Source of the DNA: Candidatus Gastranaerophilales bacterium
GTDB taxonomy: Bacteria > Cyanobacteriota > Vampirovibrionia > Gastranaerophilales > Gastranaerophilaceae
Direction: 5' to 3'
Assembly (NCBI GenBank): GCA_905235825.1
Contig: CAJONH010000097.1
Coordinates: 1-6,550 of the forward strand
DNA: 6,550 nucleotides
Position 1 is the first letter of the stretch. Each line of letters opens with the position of its first letter. Below are positions 5,365 through 6,550 of this stretch, piece after piece. The notes beneath the pieces were generated by a model. The model was not told the DNA's origin. It was given only the letters and a program-made list of their open reading frames with translations, and made no database searches. Made by a program: the position numbers and the translations under genes.

Positions 5365-5679
5365 TCAGTTATATGAAAAATATTTGTCAAAATCCACATC
5401 TTCAAAATTACATAAAAGTTTATAAACTTCATCTTCCTCATCCATTTTTTGGAATTGATATTCATCAAATTTCCATAATTTGGGATTTATACCGTAAACT
5501 CTTATAATTTCACGTTCCAATAATATTTTTAATTTTTTCTTTACCGTATCAAGCGGAATATCAAGCAATTTAGAAAGTTCAACGGCGGATATTCCCTCAC
5601 TTCGGGAACATTTTTCGGGAGTCAGGAACATTAGTTCCAAACCTACTTTCTTTAAATCCGAATCTGCCGATATTTCCAT
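5365..5679 (-). CDS. Small winged helix-turn-helix DNA-binding protein
   Basis: The 104-residue protein is probably a transcriptional regulator; its target is not known. EGISAVELSKLLDIPLDTVK followed by KKLKILLERE (28-57) reads as a helix-turn-helix in which AVELSKLLDIPLDTVKKKL places the recognition helix at about 43-54. IIRVYGINPKLWKF (58-71) fits the beta-wing. An acidic tail follows (DEEDEV at 80-85, EDVDFD at 93-98). No ligand-binding domain is present, so it may act with a partner or as a simple repressor. On the minus strand AAGG (complement of 5687-5690) is 7 bases before the ATG. A TTGACG on the minus strand (complement of 5728-5733) could be a -35, with only a poor -10. It is divergent from the glycosyltransferase gene and convergent with the small TTG-start gene; either could be a target, as could its own promoter. 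Confidence 0.75.
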   Translation of the reverse strand: MEISADSDLKKVGLELMFLTPEKCSRSEGISAVELSKLLDIPLDTVKKKLKILLEREIIRVYGINPKLWKFDEYQFQKMDEEDEVYKLLCNFEDVDFDKYFSYN

Positions 5680-5712
5680 TATTTTACCTTGCTATAATAT
5701 TACTTATTTGCC

Positions 5713-5728
5713 TGCATGTTTGCATGTC
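5713..5728. repeat. Tandem TGCATGT repeat in the divergent control region
   Basis: TGCATGTT (5713-5720) is followed immediately by TGCATGTC (5721-5728), an 8-base tandem repeat with one mismatch. Each unit contains the near-palindrome TGCATG. It lies 34 bases upstream of the winged-helix start and next to a minus-strand TTGACG, a position suited to an autoregulatory operator. Such a role is inferred. Confidence 0.5.
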
Positions 5729-5786
5729 GTCAAATTTTTAAAATACTTTAATATTTTATACGATTTGTGTTTTTTTTGCCGTACTT

Positions 5787-5796
5787 ATTGTACAAT
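5787..5796 (+). promoter_or_regulatory. Candidate -10 box inside a 10-base palindrome, upstream of the glycosyltransferase
   Basis: TACAAT at 5791-5796 matches TATAAT at 5 of 6 positions and lies 28 bases before the glycosyltransferase ATG. It is part of ATTGTACAAT, a perfect palindrome (5787-5796). No convincing -35 is seen at 16-18 bases upstream, where the sequence is a T-run (5770-5777), so an activator or an AT-rich up element may be involved. Between here and the tandem TGCATGT repeat the DNA is simply AT-rich. Confidence 0.4.
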
Positions 5797-5823
5797 CAAA
5801 GAAGGCAGTTTTGGATAATTTAA

Positions 5824-6550
5824 ATGCAGGAATATAATATTTGTTACAGTTTGGATAGAAAATACACAGAGCAGTTATGTGCTTCTCTTGCTTCTGTTCT
5901 GGTAAATTCGGAAATTGATGAAAATATTAATATTTTCCTCCTTGAGGGTGGATTAAGGGAGCAAGATAAGTTACAGATAGAAACATTAAAAAATATTAAG
6001 AACTTTAATGTTCAATATTTTAATATTAATAATAATATTTTTAGTGATTGTCCTATGCTTTGTGATAAAGGTGAAGAATACAAAAATTATCATGTTACAA
6101 TGCCTACGTACTACAGATTTTTACTTCCCGATTTACTTCCTGATTTGGACAAAATTCTTTATCTTGACTGTGATGTTATTGTAAGGAGCAGTTTAAAAGA
6201 ATTAATTAACGAAAATTTTGAAAATCGTGCTGCAATTATGGGTTTAGATGCCGAATCGGAAAAAAATTCCCTGCGGCTTAATATTAATAAATATTTTAAT
6301 GCAGGTGTAATGCTTATTAATCTTGATTTTTGGCGAAATAATAATATTAAAAACAAATTGTTCGATTTTGCAAAAAACAATGCCGATAAGATTTTGTGGC
6401 AGGATCAGGATATAATTAATGCCGTTCTCTCAAGTGAAATAAAAGAAATTTCAAATAAGTGGAATTATCAATATTTTCAATACGAGGATATTGACTTTAA
6501 AAAAGCGGGAGATGCCGCCGTAATACATTTAGCCGGCAGATTTAAACCAT
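5824..6550 (+). CDS. Family 8 glycosyltransferase (C-terminus beyond the window)
   Basis: A retaining GT-A glycosyltransferase of family GT8 (LgtC/WaaJ/WaaO type), expected to move galactose or glucose from a UDP-sugar to LPS core or another surface glycan at the cytoplasmic face of the inner membrane. The 242 residues visible contain NICYSLDRKYTEQL near the start (5-18, first strand of the nucleotide-binding fold), YYRFLLPDLLPDLDKILYLD leading into the DxD metal site D115-C-D117, KYFNAGVMLINLDFW at 156-170, WQDQD at 192-196, KWNYQ at 212-216, and HLAGRFKP at 235-242, matching the family's HxxGxxKPW motif. About four fifths of a usual GT8 is present. A TAA directly precedes the ATG in frame, so this is the earliest start; the ribosome site is weak (GGA at 5813-5815). 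The gene is richer in AAT/ATT codons than the lipid A genes, which may hint at separate ancestry. Acceptor and sugar are not predictable. Confidence 0.88.
   Translation, partial: MQEYNICYSLDRKYTEQLCASLASVLVNSEIDENINIFLLEGGLREQDKLQIETLKNIKNFNVQYFNINNNIFSDCPMLCDKGEEYKNYHVTMPTYYRFLLPDLLPDLDKILYLDCDVIVRSSLKELINENFENRAAIMGLDAESEKNSLRLNINKYFNAGVMLINLDFWRNNNIKNKLFDFAKNNADKILWQDQDIINAVLSSEIKEISNKWNYQYFQYEDIDFKKAGDAAVIHLAGRFKP

Noticed and set aside
6159..6380. Minus-strand open frame within the glycosyltransferase
   Set aside because: Antisense shadow of a gene with clear GT8 motifs on the plus strand.
1..6550. CRISPR array, transposon ends, tRNA or rRNA genes
   Set aside because: No regularly spaced repeats, transposase-like frame, terminal repeats or recognisable RNA gene signature were seen.

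Overview
This window is AT-rich DNA from a Gram-negative (diderm) bacterium: it encodes most of the early lipid A pathway and one enzyme of ADP-heptose synthesis. Low G+C, stand-alone rather than fused versions of these enzymes, and the lpxD-lpxC-fabZ-lpxA order would fit a gut-associated non-photosynthetic cyanobacterial relative (Gastranaerophilales/Melainabacteria-like). That placement is an inference from general look, not a demonstrated affiliation.

Bases 1-4979 are one tightly packed plus-strand block: rfaE2 (heptose-1-phosphate adenylyltransferase), lpxD, lpxC, fabZ, lpxA and an M29-family metallo-aminopeptidase. lpxD/lpxC and lpxC/fabZ overlap in TAATG stop-start junctions, and the aminopeptidase starts 8 bases after lpxA. 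LpxA adds the first 3-hydroxyacyl chain to UDP-GlcNAc, LpxC deacetylates the product (the committed step) and LpxD adds the second chain. FabZ acts on the same 3-hydroxyacyl-ACP pool for fatty acid synthesis, so its position links membrane lipid and lipid A supply. lpxB and later genes are not in the window. A 28-base sequence occurs twice (26/28 identical), in front of rfaE2 and in front of lpxA, and does not belong to either gene.

The block ends in a strong hairpin terminator at 4993-5036 whose downstream flank carries an extended -10 promoter element. That promoter appears to drive a small gene of 53 codons with a TTG start (5108-5269), preceded by a good ribosome binding site. Bases 5270-5364 are non-coding and unusually dense in inverted repeats.

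Bases 5365-5679 (minus strand) encode a small winged-helix DNA-binding protein of unknown target. It is transcribed away from a family 8 glycosyltransferase (5824 to the window end, incomplete), which probably acts on LPS or another surface glycan. The 144 bases between these two genes hold a tandem TGCATGT repeat and a 10-base palindrome overlapping a candidate promoter, a plausible control region.

I found no clear defence system, mobile element, tRNA, rRNA or CRISPR array. The most interesting items are the duplicated upstream element, the hidden small gene with its palindrome-rich 3' flank, a perfect hairpin inside the rfaE2 active-site codons, and an LpxC that lacks the family's usual N-terminal histidine.
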